From positions 1,116,001 to 1,180,000 of the forward strand of contig NZ_AP022599.1 in assembly GCF_010725725.1 (NCBI RefSeq): a DNA stretch of 64,000 nucleotides, written 5' to 3'. Each line of letters opens with the position of its first letter. Positions within the stretch are counted from its first letter, which is position 1. Source of the DNA: Mycolicibacterium pulveris. Its GTDB lineage: Bacteria > Actinomycetota > Actinomycetes > Mycobacteriales > Mycobacteriaceae. A program made the translations under genes and the position numbers. Positions 1 through 10,137 of the stretch are shown here, one piece after another. The notes beneath the pieces are model-generated. The model ran no database searches, was not told where the DNA came from, and saw only the letters and a list, made by a program, of their open reading frames with translations.

Positions 1-506
1 ATGTACTCCTCGACAACTTCGTAGCGCTTGTCGCGCGGCGTCAGGTTCTCCTTGCCCATCGCCTGAAACTCGCTCTTGGAGTACGACGTGACGATGTTCC
101 AGCCGACGCGGCCGTTGGTGAGATGGTCCAGCGTCGACAGGTGCCGGGCCATCATGTACGGCGGCACAAAGGAAGTCGACAAGGTGATGCCAATGCCCAG
201 GTGTTGGGTGAACGCTCCGACGAGGGGTACCAGCGTGGCCGGCTCATGCACCGGGCACTGGCCCGCGTACTTGACGACGGGATCCGAGCTGCCTTTGTAG
301 GTGGTGTAGGGCGCCAGTTCGTCGGCGATGAACATCGCGTCGAACAGGCCGCGTTCCATGATGCGGCCGAGATCGCGCCAGTACTCCGGGCGTGACCAGT
401 GATAGCCGACCTTGTCACGGGGGTGTGCCCACATGGTCGACGCGTGGTTCATCACGCCGTGCTGCACGAAGCCCAGCAGGTGCGTCTTCTTCTTGCTCTT
501 CGTCAT
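1..506 (-). CDS. NtaA/SnaA/DszA-family FMN-dependent monooxygenase, partial
   Basis: The first 168 residues of a luciferase-like, flavin-dependent monooxygenase are visible; the rest lies beyond the left edge. The N-terminal lysine-rich stretch is followed by a long-chain luciferase-fold segment with HPRDKVGYHW, FDAMFIADE and VGWNIVTS, which are characteristic of the nitrilotriacetate/DszA/pristinamycin synthase subgroup. These enzymes take reduced FMN from a separate reductase and usually attack C-N or C-S bonds; the substrate here cannot be read from sequence. The ATG at 506 overlaps the stop of the preceding small membrane protein (ATGA), so the two are probably translationally coupled and part of one transcript with the symporter. 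Confident for family, unsure of substrate. Confidence 0.85.
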   Translation of the reverse strand, partial: MTKSKKKTHLLGFVQHGVMNHASTMWAHPRDKVGYHWSRPEYWRDLGRIMERGLFDAMFIADELAPYTTYKGSSDPVVKYAGQCPVHEPATLVPLVGAFTQHLGIGITLSTSFVPPYMMARHLSTLDHLTNGRVGWNIVTSYSKSEFQAMGKENLTPRDKRYEVVEEY

Positions 507-853
507 GCCACCAGCCCCCTGGCCCGGTCGCCGCGCAGTTCCAGCACGAACGCGACGATGACCGCCGTCGCGGTGCCGAGCCCACTGAGGGCCAGCACGT
601 ACCAGAACAGCCCGCTGTACGACGCGATGACCAACACGATGAACGAGGTGGCAACGGCCACCGACGCTTTCCAGCCGAAGCCGGGAACAATGGACACGTC
701 TTCGGTCGCAGCGGTGCCGTATGCGTCGTCCAGCACCACATGGTTGCTGTCCAGCAGCTCGCGCCGGATCCGGAGGAAGCTTCGCGTCGCGACCGTCAGG
801 TACGTGACAGCGAGCACGATGCCGACGGCGGCGCCGATATAGAAGATGACCAC
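503..853 (-). CDS. Small two-helix membrane protein between symporter and monooxygenase
   Basis: About 116 residues with two clear hydrophobic segments, one at the extreme N-terminus (FYIGAAVGIVLAVTYL) and one around residues 55-100, separated by a polar loop. I do not recognise the family. I chose the GTG at 853 because AAAGG lies a few bases upstream; longer starts reach back into the symporter gene. Its place directly after a sodium/solute symporter gene resembles the accessory small membrane proteins that often accompany such transporters (DUF485-like proteins, for example), but that parallel is based on position only. It overlaps the monooxygenase start by four bases. Confidence 0.6.
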   Translation of the reverse strand: MVIFYIGAAVGIVLAVTYLTVATRSFLRIRRELLDSNHVVLDDAYGTAATEDVSIVPGFGWKASVAVATSFIVLVIASYSGLFWYVLALSGLGTATAVIVAFVLELRGDRARGLVA

Positions 854-875
854 AACTTTGCCTTTCTGATTGTCC

Positions 876-2402
876 TTACGCCTGGCCCGCAGGCTCGCCG
901 ACTTCCTCAGGTGCCCCAACGTTTTTCGTGTCCAGCAGCGCGGGTTTGCCCGCCAGGCTGTCGTAGTCGAACACGGTGTTCTCCCGGAGGCTGACCACCA
1001 CCGAGACCACCGCCGACGCCGCGATCAGGGCGATGATCCCGAACAGGGGTCCATACGTGGGCCCCAGGGTTTCGCGGATCGGGCCGCCGACGACGATGCC
1101 CGCGACGACGCCTGCGACGTAACCGGTTCCGGTCATCCGGGACCAGAAGATGCTCAGCGTGACGGGCACCAGCAGGCTGGTCACGTAGAAGTAGACGGTG
1201 GTGACCAGGTTGACGTAGTCGATACCGGTCAACACCACCCCGCCGGCGATGGCGGCCGCCACGATCATGCTGCTCTTGGTGATGGTGAGCAGGCGACGCT
1301 CCGACACGCCGGGCCAGTACCGGTGCACGATGTCGACGGCCACCAGCGAGGTGACTCCGGACAGCGCGCCGTCGATGGCCGCGAAGCAGGCGTTTACCAC
1401 CACCAGGGTGTAGAGGGCGATGATGATGACGGGCAGTCCGAGGCTGGCGATCACGTAGGGCCCGATCGCGCCGTTGCCGAGCGGGCCGAGCTGCTCGGGT
1501 GCGACGTGGGCGGCGAGGCCGATGAACCCGAGCAGGCCCAACGCGAGCGGAATGGGGTAGAACCACACACCCGCCCACAGGAAACTGCGCCCCAGGTCAC
1601 GCGGCCGAATGGCCCACACCCGCTGCCAAAACGACTGGTCGGCAATGACATTGGTGAGCAGGCCGAGCGCCAGCGCCAGGCCGAAGCTGGCGGCCGTGAC
1701 AGGGTTGAGGGGGTTGAGATAGTCGTTTCCCTGTGCCTGCACCTCGTTGAAGACCAGCTCGGCTCCCCCGGCCTTGGCCAGCGCGTACAGCACCACGACC
1801 GAGGAACCGACCCCGAGCAGCAGGGTGTTGGCGGTGCCGGTGATGGCCGAGGTGGTCAGCCCACCGAAGTAGGAGTAGACGGTGACGACGACGATGCCGG
1901 TGACCACGATGCTGATCGGGGTCAGCCCGAAGATGGTGTGCATCACCAGTACCAGCCCGGCGAGGTTGATCATGATGACGCCGAGCAGGGTGCCGATCAG
2001 GAAGACGAGGGTGGCCACACTGCTCAGCCCGGTCTGGAACCGGGCCCGGATGAACTCGGCCAGTGTGTATCCGGACGGCATCTTCTTGCGGACCTTCAAG
2101 CCGAACGGCACCATGATGATCACCGCCAGCCCGTTGGGCACGATGAACCAGACCAGCCCCGATGTTCCCCAGGTGTAGGCCTGCGCGGACGACAGCATCA
2201 CCGCCATCGACCAGGTCCACACCGAGATGAGCGAGGCCACGCCGAATCCGAAGCCCAACAACCGGCCCGAGATGACGTAGTTGTGGGTCGTTTTGACGGC
2301 GCCCCGCACGACGAGCGCGATCAGCAGCAGCACGATTCCCGGGCCGAACAGCAGCAGATAGCCCAATGCGCTTGACTGCTGGAGGAATTCGAGGGTTGGC
2401 AT
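876..2402 (-). CDS. Sodium:solute symporter (SSS) family transporter
   Basis: A 508-residue integral membrane protein with roughly 13 hydrophobic helices, the usual length of SSS transporters. The segment with WTWSMAVMLSSAQAYTWG and the SGYTLAEF motif fits the urea/DUR3-like or monocarboxylate branch of the family, which couples uptake of a small polar solute to sodium or protons. The gene follows the monooxygenase gamma-subunit gene by 17 bases and is followed closely by the small membrane protein and the NtaA-type enzyme, so a common transcript from the smo promoter is likely. The substrate is not determined by the sequence; uptake of a nitrogen compound or organic acid used by the downstream flavoenzyme is one possibility. 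Confidence 0.85.
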   Translation of the reverse strand: MPTLEFLQQSSALGYLLLFGPGIVLLLIALVVRGAVKTTHNYVISGRLLGFGFGVASLISVWTWSMAVMLSSAQAYTWGTSGLVWFIVPNGLAVIIMVPFGLKVRKKMPSGYTLAEFIRARFQTGLSSVATLVFLIGTLLGVIMINLAGLVLVMHTIFGLTPISIVVTGIVVVTVYSYFGGLTTSAITGTANTLLLGVGSSVVVLYALAKAGGAELVFNEVQAQGNDYLNPLNPVTAASFGLALALGLLTNVIADQSFWQRVWAIRPRDLGRSFLWAGVWFYPIPLALGLLGFIGLAAHVAPEQLGPLGNGAIGPYVIASLGLPVIIIALYTLVVVNACFAAIDGALSGVTSLVAVDIVHRYWPGVSERRLLTITKSSMIVAAAIAGGVVLTGIDYVNLVTTVYFYVTSLLVPVTLSIFWSRMTGTGYVAGVVAGIVVGGPIRETLGPTYGPLFGIIALIAASAVVSVVVSLRENTVFDYDSLAGKPALLDTKNVGAPEEVGEPAGQA

Positions 2403-2419
2403 GAAGGTCTCCTAGGTTG

Positions 2420-2965
2420 TTACTGGGTGACGTCTGATTCGGTGACAAGGACGGCGTTGCGCCTGCCGCGTAGCTCGCTCAGCGGCTCGTCGTACCAGCC
2501 CTTGGTGCGGCGGCGGATGAGCAGTTCGGTGAGCTCGGTTTCGGTGCGCAGAAACGGGACCGACGGCAGCACCGGGGGTTTGTAGCGACGACGGAACGCG
2601 GCCACCACCGCCTCCAGCGCCGCGACGTCGTTGGCGGCCCGCGCCTGCGCCAGCGCCGATTCACACACCGCGGCGATGGGTTCCCCGGTGAGGGCGGTGG
2701 TGTCGATGTACTCGCCGGAGCGCTCGGCGAACCGGAGCACCGCCACCTTGTCCTCGATGCGGGCTTCGATCCATAAGAAGTCGGCTTCCTCGAGCGGGTT
2801 GCCCGCCCGGCCGGCGCGCCAGTCGAGCAGCAGGTCCAGGGCCGCGTCGAGGCGTGTCAGCGCGTTGAGGCGTTCGGTCCATTGCGCGCGCAGCGACTGG
2901 TCACCGAAGGGCGGATATTCGGTGCGCGGTGTCGCGCCGGCGGTGGTCTTGACGGGCCGGCTCAT
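2420..2965 (-). CDS. smoZ: sMMO-like hydroxylase gamma subunit (SmoZ)
   Basis: A 181-residue helical protein, the size of the gamma subunit (MmoZ) of soluble methane monooxygenase hydroxylases. The central WIEARIEDKVAVLRF stretch and the C-terminal TKGWYDEPLSELRGRR region fit that family. A gamma subunit occurs only in the methane and butane monooxygenase-type groups of soluble diiron monooxygenases, so its presence separates this operon from the four-gene mimABCD/prmABCD propane monooxygenases. It is the last smo gene; its ATG overlaps the reductase stop by four bases. Assignment rests on size, composition and operon position as much as on motifs. Confidence 0.75.
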   Translation of the reverse strand: MSRPVKTTAGATPRTEYPPFGDQSLRAQWTERLNALTRLDAALDLLLDWRAGRAGNPLEEADFLWIEARIEDKVAVLRFAERSGEYIDTTALTGEPIAAVCESALAQARAANDVAALEAVVAAFRRRYKPPVLPSVPFLRTETELTELLIRRRTKGWYDEPLSELRGRRNAVLVTESDVTQ

Positions 2966-3981
2966 GGCTGCTGGTCTCCTGTCTCGAGGAATCGTTCGGT
3001 GTGGATGTGGTCGCGGGGCACCCCGGCGGCGAGCAGCCGCAGCTCGGCCGCGGAGATCATCGCGGGCGGACCGCACAGGTAGTACGCCCGTGTCGGGTCG
3101 ATCGGGTCCAGGTGGTCTGTCACCGGACCGGTTGCACCGGACCAGCTTTCGGTGGGACGTTCGACGGTGACGACCGCGTCCAGATGAGGCAGTGTCTGGC
3201 GCAGTGACCGCAGCTCGTCGAGGGCGAACAGCTCGGACTCCTGCGCGGCGCCGAACACCAGGCGGGCCTCGGTGGCGGGCGCCAAGGACCTCAGGATGGC
3301 CAGCACCGGAGCCAGACCCGTCCCACCGGCGACGAACACCGGCCGGGGTTCGCCTCGAAAGACGAACTGCCCGTATGGGCCTCGAAGCCGAACGGGCTCC
3401 CCCAGGGCTTTGTCGGCGGCGAGGTGCCCGGAGAACCTCCCGTCGGCGAGCAACTTGATCAGAAACTCGAGCTCGCGGCCGCCGTCGGGGGTGTTGGCCA
3501 TCGAGTAGGCGCGGGTGGCGCCGACCGCGGGCAGGGTGATCTGCAGGTACTGGCCGGGCTCCCACTGGAACGGGTCCTGGGCGGCGTTGGTGCGCACGGT
3601 GATCCGCGCGACCGTGTCGGCGACGCGGTCGACGGCGACGATCTGGCCGTTTCGGGTGCCGTCCTCGTAGCGGCCCACCCGGTCGGCGGGGTAGTCGAAA
3701 TCGATCACGAGGTCGCTGGACGGCCGCAGCCGGCAGGCCAGCACGATCCCGTCTTCCTCCTCGGCATCGGTCAGCGCGTGCGGGCTGTGCGGCAGCAACT
3801 GGTCGTAATCGCCGTCGACCAGAAATCCGCGGCATGTCGCGCAACTGCCCTCGCGGCAGTCGCTGAGCAGCAGATGACCTTGGCGCAGCGCCGCGGTGAT
3901 GACGTCTTCATCTGCGCGGCAAGCGATATCGATGCGATCGGCGCCTTCGAAGGTCAGGGCCACCTTGTACTCGGCGCTCAC
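2962..3981 (-). CDS. smoC: Soluble diiron monooxygenase NADH reductase component (SmoC)
   Basis: A 339-residue oxidoreductase that passes electrons from NADH through FAD and a 2Fe-2S centre to the diiron hydroxylase. The N-terminal plant-type ferredoxin domain carries CREGSCATC and a fourth cysteine about 30 residues later (LACRL). The FAD-binding part has RAYSMAN and the NAD-binding part VAGGTGLAP and the terminal YLCGPPAM motif, all in the canonical order. It starts with GTG at 3981, overlapping the coupling-protein stop (GTGA), and its own stop overlaps the gamma-subunit start, so the genes are tightly coupled. Placement of the reductase before the gamma gene gives the order X-Y-B-C-Z, as described for the smo genes of Mycobacterium strain NBB4. 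Confidence 0.92.
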   Translation of the reverse strand: MSAEYKVALTFEGADRIDIACRADEDVITAALRQGHLLLSDCREGSCATCRGFLVDGDYDQLLPHSPHALTDAEEEDGIVLACRLRPSSDLVIDFDYPADRVGRYEDGTRNGQIVAVDRVADTVARITVRTNAAQDPFQWEPGQYLQITLPAVGATRAYSMANTPDGGRELEFLIKLLADGRFSGHLAADKALGEPVRLRGPYGQFVFRGEPRPVFVAGGTGLAPVLAILRSLAPATEARLVFGAAQESELFALDELRSLRQTLPHLDAVVTVERPTESWSGATGPVTDHLDPIDPTRAYYLCGPPAMISAAELRLLAAGVPRDHIHTERFLETGDQQP

Positions 3982-4394
3982 CGGGGCACCTCGGTTTCCC
4001 AGCCGATGAGGTCGGTGGTGATCGCGAAGACGTTGCCGTTGACGTATGCGCGTCCGATCGTGGTCGACACGTTGACCAAGAGGTCGTAGACCGAGAACGG
4101 CCGCCCGAGCAGTTCGCCGATCTCGTCGGCGTCGATCTGGAAGCCCTCGAGGCAGTCGATGCGGTAGAACGTGCCGCAGTCCTCGATGGTGAAACTCGGG
4201 TCGTCCTCGTGGCGTTCGGCGAGCCACTCCACGGTGGCCTCGATCTCGTCGGCCTTGGTCAGGGCCAGCACCACGCGTCGAGACTCGACCACGCCGTTCT
4301 CGCCGTACATGTCGGCGCGGAGCCGCTCGACGTCGACGTTGGCGACGCGCCGACCGACCGACTCGTGATGCGCGTTGCGCGCGGCGTCGGTCAT
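3978..4394 (-). CDS. smoB: Diiron monooxygenase regulatory/coupling protein, MmoB/DmpM family (SmoB)
   Basis: A 138-residue cofactor-free coupling protein of the MmoB/DmpM family, which binds the hydroxylase and tunes access of oxygen and substrate to the diiron centre. The core IEDCGTFYRIDC and the ADEIGELLGRPFSVYDLLVNVSTTIGRAY segment (quoted here in two pieces of the family signature) are typical. The N-terminal tail of about 40 residues is long, as in MmoB, where the tail matters for hydroxylase activity. ATG at 4394 overlaps the beta-subunit stop by four bases. It would act in the cytoplasm in the SmoXYZ complex. Confidence 0.9.
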   Translation of the reverse strand: MTDAARNAHHESVGRRVANVDVERLRADMYGENGVVESRRVVLALTKADEIEATVEWLAERHEDDPSFTIEDCGTFYRIDCLEGFQIDADEIGELLGRPFSVYDLLVNVSTTIGRAYVNGNVFAITTDLIGWETEVPR

Positions 4395-5554
4395 CGGGCC
4401 GCTCCGACCTCGGTGTGGTCGTCATAGAGCTCGAGCAGGTGGCGTGCCGTCAGCTCCGACTCCCAGATCGGGGCCAGGTCGCGGGCCCATTCACCGGCCA
4501 GCGTGTCGAACACCTGCCGGGCCGACTGCACCCCGGGGCGCTGCGCCGCTTCGGTCGCGTCGAACAGCACCGCGATGTCGGCGACGGCGGCCACCGCACG
4601 CGGCAGCCAGCGCCGTGCCCACCACGCCATCAGTCGACGGTTGTAGCCGCCGAACTCGCTGTCGTTGCCCAGGATTCGGTCGAACAGCTCCCTGTTCCAG
4701 CTGAGGGCCGCCTCCGCTGAGCGCAGCGACGCCCAGAGCACCTGCGGGGTCAGATGATCGCCGTGCAGCGGCGCCAGCCGGTAGAAGAACTCCTGGCGGA
4801 CGAATCGGCCGAACAGCGGCTCGTAGATCAGGGCGAGCGCGAACAACACCTCGATGTGGTCGTAGCCGTCGCGCCAGAGATGCTCGACGAACGTGCGCGC
4901 GCCCGCGTACGCGGGATGGCTCAGCCACATATGCCGTGCCGGTTCCAGCTCGGTGATCGGTTCGGCGACCGCCTGGCCGAGGTAGACCTTTTCGGCCTGG
5001 ATCTGTTGGGCGCTGTCGAGGTAGTCCAGCCCCCAGTTCACGATGGCCACCCGCAGGGTGTCGACGAGGCTGTCGCGCATGCCCGACGTCAACGCCATGA
5101 ACACCCCGTAGTCGTGCAAGACCATGGCGCCGAGCTGTTCGCCGATGACGGCGTCGAGCCACCTCGGATCGACGCCTCGCAGCAGCGATCGGGTGGCCGC
5201 GGTGTTGAACAACCTGCTGGCGGTGCGCCACTCGTCGGCCTTCTCGGCGACATAGGGCTTCTGCCATCGGCCTTCTGGATCGCGGAACGCGAACCAGTCG
5301 GTGCAGCGCGCTTCGGTGAAGTAGTTCTCCCACGCGCCGCGGCCACCGGGAAATCGGGTGGACCAGCCGCCGACGCCGATACCGCCGCGGATCCAGTCGG
5401 GGTTGGGCTGCGCGTACAGGGTGACCTGTTCGTACTCCGAGAGGCGCCGCCGGTATGGGTTGGCGAAATAGACGGCGGTGCGTCGGGTTTCGATCGGCTC
5501 GCGTTGCAGGTCGTGCTCGGGGTTGAGCAGACTGCGCCGGTAGGTGTTGGTCAC
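4391..5554 (-). CDS. smoY: Diiron monooxygenase hydroxylase beta subunit (SmoY)
   Basis: A 387-residue protein of the ferritin-like superfamily that lacks metal ligands and forms the structural core of the (alpha-beta-gamma)2 hydroxylase. RRRLSEYEQVTLY near the N-terminus and the WARDLAPIWES segment near the C-terminus match beta subunits of the methane/propane monooxygenase groups, and the length equals MmoY. It starts with GTG at 5554, six bases after the alpha-subunit stop, and ends overlapping the coupling-protein start. Nothing suggests damage. Confidence 0.9.
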   Translation of the reverse strand: MTNTYRRSLLNPEHDLQREPIETRRTAVYFANPYRRRLSEYEQVTLYAQPNPDWIRGGIGVGGWSTRFPGGRGAWENYFTEARCTDWFAFRDPEGRWQKPYVAEKADEWRTASRLFNTAATRSLLRGVDPRWLDAVIGEQLGAMVLHDYGVFMALTSGMRDSLVDTLRVAIVNWGLDYLDSAQQIQAEKVYLGQAVAEPITELEPARHMWLSHPAYAGARTFVEHLWRDGYDHIEVLFALALIYEPLFGRFVRQEFFYRLAPLHGDHLTPQVLWASLRSAEAALSWNRELFDRILGNDSEFGGYNRRLMAWWARRWLPRAVAAVADIAVLFDATEAAQRPGVQSARQVFDTLAGEWARDLAPIWESELTARHLLELYDDHTEVGAAR

Positions 5555-5560
5555 CGCCGC

Positions 5561-7159
5561 TCAGCCCTTCTCGAAGCTGACGCCGGCGACGTGGGGGTCA
5601 CGAACGACGATGCGGGTCGCGGCCAGATCGTCGATGGTCCACAGCCAGTCACTCATCAGGTGCGGCTGAGCCACCAGGGTGCGGCCGTCGCTGCGCACCC
5701 CACCGGTGGCGCGGATGATCTCCGACAACTCCCAGCCGTCGAAGATCTCCAGGAAGTTCTGCCCTGTGTAGCGTTCGGGCTCCTGCAGGTACATCCGCTC
5801 GCACCAGTCCGAGCACAGCGCGTGCTTGCGTCCGCCGTACTCGATGATGCGGCGCTGCACCGACCCGGTGCTCTGGGGGGCCTGCGGGGTCAGCCCGAGC
5901 AGCGGTGACTGGCACACCCGGCAGATGTGCAGCACCTTGCCCAGCTCGATGAGGTGCTCGATGGGGCTGGTGCGGTTCGCCGGGTTCTCGACGCCGATTT
6001 CGCGCCAGCGGTCGAAGATCCGCCCGATCGAGCTGTACCAGCCCGGGTAGTGGCGCTCGAACCATTCTTTGTCGGTGTCGTTGGGCAGCTCGATGCGGTA
6101 ACCGATGAACGGCCACAGCGCGTAGGCGACCGCGAACGCGTCGTGGTGCGCCCAGTACGCGTCGCGGCTGGCGTCGGCAAGGTTCTTCGGTGCCTCGAGA
6201 CCGAACTTGGAGAACCGGCCCATCCAGATGCCGCCCCAGTCCTCGATGACCCAGTTGTTCCAGGTCTGCGCCCACGGCTCGGCGCGATTCACCGCGCCGT
6301 ATTCGAAGGTCCGCCCGACCATCGAGCTGAAGCCGCGGTGCTGGATCCAGAACGCGTTCTCCAAATCGGTCTGCAGGTACTGCATGTTGTGGTCGTTCTC
6401 GATGACCGACACGATCGTCTGATAGCCGTTGGCCATGTGCCGCAACTCATCTGACTGGATCGACAGGAAGACGGTGGGGGTGACCTCGTCGCCGTTGGCC
6501 GCCGCCCATTCGGTCATGGCCACCACAAGCGGGTTGGTGAAGCACGCCTCGGCGACCATCTGCAGGTTCAGCGAGATGAGCACCGGGTCGCCGGAGACGA
6601 ACGTCTCGCACGCCTGCTGGCGATTGCTCCAGAACAACGGGTTGCCGTGCCGGTGCCCGCGCGAACCGGTGAAGCCGGCCGGGTCGTAGTACTGGGACGC
6701 GAAGTACTTCTTCAGGTAGCCAAGCTGATTCGTGTGCCGCACCTCGTCCTCGACCTGCGCGACGTAGCCGTTGCGCTGCTCGGGCGAGACCACCGCGTCC
6801 AACAGCATGGCCGAACCGCCGATCGACGAGTACTCGCCCAGCTCGAGGAACGTGGTGACGAACTTCATCGCCTCGGCCCACCGCGGCTCGATCCGGCCGC
6901 CCGCCTGCAGCCGCGCCAGGCTGTCCAACAGCGAGCCGTACTGCCGGTCGTCCTTTTCGGTCTCCATCCGGCAGTACTCGCCGACGATCAGCTTGAACTG
7001 TTCCCGCGTTCCGCCGTCGAACTCGTACTTGGTCGGGTATTTCGACCGGCCGTCGGGGACCTCCCATCCCATGTCCTGAATCCAGCGGTGCACGTCTTGC
7101 GCGCCCACCTTGATCTCACGCTGGGTGGGCGCCCGAAATCCACCCGGAATGACAGTCAT
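5561..7159 (-). CDS. smoX: sMMO-like hydroxylase alpha (catalytic) subunit (SmoX)
   Basis: The 532-residue catalytic subunit. All six diiron ligands of soluble methane monooxygenase are present with constant spacing: E109 (LGEY), E139 and H142 (DEVRH), E204 (AEACF), E238 and H241 (DELRH), each five residues lower than in MMOH, and Thr208 matches the catalytic Thr213. The position of MMOH Cys151 is Leu146 here. The enzyme would insert oxygen into small alkanes or epoxidise alkenes. I chose ATG 7159 because TAGGAG precedes it; the upstream in-frame ATG has no support. It heads the smoXYBCZ operon. The gene order and gamma subunit point to the smo type known from Mycobacterium NBB4 (C2-C4 hydrocarbons); methane oxidation should not be assumed. 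Confidence 0.92.
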   Translation of the reverse strand: MTVIPGGFRAPTQREIKVGAQDVHRWIQDMGWEVPDGRSKYPTKYEFDGGTREQFKLIVGEYCRMETEKDDRQYGSLLDSLARLQAGGRIEPRWAEAMKFVTTFLELGEYSSIGGSAMLLDAVVSPEQRNGYVAQVEDEVRHTNQLGYLKKYFASQYYDPAGFTGSRGHRHGNPLFWSNRQQACETFVSGDPVLISLNLQMVAEACFTNPLVVAMTEWAAANGDEVTPTVFLSIQSDELRHMANGYQTIVSVIENDHNMQYLQTDLENAFWIQHRGFSSMVGRTFEYGAVNRAEPWAQTWNNWVIEDWGGIWMGRFSKFGLEAPKNLADASRDAYWAHHDAFAVAYALWPFIGYRIELPNDTDKEWFERHYPGWYSSIGRIFDRWREIGVENPANRTSPIEHLIELGKVLHICRVCQSPLLGLTPQAPQSTGSVQRRIIEYGGRKHALCSDWCERMYLQEPERYTGQNFLEIFDGWELSEIIRATGGVRSDGRTLVAQPHLMSDWLWTIDDLAATRIVVRDPHVAGVSFEKG

Positions 7160-7334
7160 CAACGCTCCTAGCTCGCGACGGCGAAACAACCAGGGCGACG
7201 TTAGGCAGCAAAGGGCGGCGCAGAAATCGTTTGATTCGCCGTGAACCGAACCGCCCGTCCGGGTCGAGCGTCCGGCGCCGATGCGCGACAATGCGCGGCC
7301 GCGTTGCGTGGCGGGTCAGTCCTACCCGGGAAAC

Positions 7335-7372
7335 GCAAAATCGCCCAATTTCAAAATTGGGCGATTTTACGT
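7335..7372 (-). terminator. Hairpin terminator of the S10 operon
   Basis: A perfect 15-bp inverted repeat (7338-7352 with 7355-7369, arms containing AATCGCCCAATTT) lies 17 bases after the rpsQ stop. The stem ends in a run of T on either strand, so it could stop transcription of the S10 operon and shield the smo operon promoter that must lie between here and 7159. The right flank reads CGTCTGCTCG, the outer-arm motif seen at other hairpins in the window. Confidence 0.8.
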
Positions 7373-7388
7373 CTGCTCGCGCTGGAGG

Positions 7389-7703
7389 CTACTTGGCCTT
7401 CTCGAGGATCTCGACCAGACGCCAGCGCTTGGTGGCCGACAGCGGCCGGGTCTCCATCAACGAGACACGGTCGCCGACACCGGCGTCGCCGTGTTCGTCG
7501 TGCGCCTTGACCTTCTTGGTGGTGCGGATGATCTTGCCGTAGAGCGGGTGGCTCTTACGGTCCTCAAGCTCGACCACGATCGTCTTCTGCATCTTGTCGC
7601 TGACCACGTAGCCGATCGCGGTCTTGCGGCGGCCGCGCGGCTTGTCGGCCCGCGGAGTGTGCTTGGGCCCCTTGGGCGTTGCCTGGTCTTGCTTGGAAGC
7701 CAT
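7389..7703 (-). CDS. rpsQ: 30S ribosomal protein uS17
   Basis: A small-subunit protein that binds 16S rRNA helix 11 early in assembly. The 104-residue product has the conserved [17 protein letters not shown] core and [10 protein letters not shown]. The N-terminus is about 20 residues longer than in enteric bacteria, as usual in actinobacteria. ATG 7703 overlaps the rpmC stop (TGATG); a GTG directly before it is an equal alternative. It is the last gene of this S10 operon before the terminator hairpin. Confidence 0.96.
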   Translation of the reverse strand: MASKQDQATPKGPKHTPRADKPRGRRKTAIGYVVSDKMQKTIVVELEDRKSHPLYGKIIRTTKKVKAHDEHGDAGVGDRVSLMETRPLSATKRWRLVEILEKAK

Positions 7704-7936
7704 CACGAATCCTCACTTACGGGCCCGGACGCCAGGCCCAACTCACGTTCGCGTAGCACGGTGTAGACCCGCGCGATCTCCTGACGCACCGTGCGAAGCC
7801 GGCGGTTGTTGCTCAGCTGCCCGGTGGCCATCTGGAAGCGCAGGTTGAACAGCTCTTCCTTGGACTCGCGCAGCCGGTCCTTGAGTTCGTCGTCGGTCAG
7901 CTCGCGCAGTTCGCCCGGTGTCACTCCCACTGCCAT
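7703..7936 (-). CDS. rpmC: 50S ribosomal protein uL29
   Basis: A 77-residue helical-hairpin protein next to the peptide exit tunnel. It carries [21 protein letters not shown] and the [13 protein letters not shown] signature of L29. The start ATG 7936 overlaps the rplP stop by four bases and the stop overlaps rpsQ. A short C-terminal tail (SGPVSEDS) exceeds the E. coli protein. Confidence 0.95.
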   Translation of the reverse strand: MAVGVTPGELRELTDDELKDRLRESKEELFNLRFQMATGQLSNNRRLRTVRQEIARVYTVLRERELGLASGPVSEDS

Positions 7937-8352
7937 CAGAAGTGCTCCTCTCGGGTAACGATGCGTGCCTTGATCGGCAACTTGTGGATCGCGCGAGTAA
8001 GTGCGGCTCGCGCGGTTTCTTCGTCGGGGTAGCTCAGCTCGAACAGCACCCGGCCCGGCTTGACGTTGGCCACCCACCACTCCGGTGAACCCTTACCCGA
8101 ACCCATCCGGGTCTCGGCGGGCTTCTTGGTCAGCGGGCGGTCCGGGAAGATGTTGATCCACACCTTGCCGCCACGCTTGATGTGCCGGTTGATGGCGATA
8201 CGAGCGGACTCGATCTGCCGGTTGGTGATGTAGGCGTGCTCCAGCGCCTGGATGCCGTAGTCACCGAAGCTCACCGTGGTGCCACCGCTGGCGAGGCCGC
8301 GTTGGCGTGGGTGATGTTGCTTGCGGTGCTTGACCTTACGAGGGATCAGCAT
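7936..8352 (-). CDS. rplP: 50S ribosomal protein uL16
   Basis: A 138-residue protein of the large subunit near the A site and peptidyl transferase centre. [19 protein letters not shown] opens the protein and [19 protein letters not shown] is the family signature, including the arginine region that contacts tRNA. Normal length. It lies two bases after the rpsC stop and overlaps rpmC. Confidence 0.97.
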   Translation of the reverse strand: MLIPRKVKHRKQHHPRQRGLASGGTTVSFGDYGIQALEHAYITNRQIESARIAINRHIKRGGKVWINIFPDRPLTKKPAETRMGSGKGSPEWWVANVKPGRVLFELSYPDEETARAALTRAIHKLPIKARIVTREEHF

Positions 8353-8354
8353 TG

Positions 8355-9846
<1,492 letters not shown>

Positions 9847-9850
<4 letters not shown>

Positions 9851-10128
9851 CGGCGCTTAGCCTTCCGGTCGTCTTTGATGTGACCCTTGAACGTGCGGGT
9901 CGGTGCGAACTCACCCAGCTTGTGGCCGACCATCGCCTCGGTGACGAACACCGGGACGTGCTTGCGGCCGTCGTGCACCGCGAAGGTGTGGCCGATGAAG
10001 TCGGGGATGATCGTCGACCGACGCGACCAGGTCTTGATGACCTGCTTGGTGTTCTTCTCGTTCTGTGCGTCGACCTTCTTGAGCAGATGGTCGTCGACGA
10101 ACGGACCCTTTTTCAGGCTGCGTGGCAT
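9847..10128 (-). CDS. rpsS: 30S ribosomal protein uS19
   Basis: A 93-residue protein of the small-subunit head that partners with S13. [18 protein letters not shown] and [15 protein letters not shown] are the family signatures. Normal length, nine bases after rplB. Confidence 0.97.
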
Positions 10129-10137
10129 CAGCTACTC

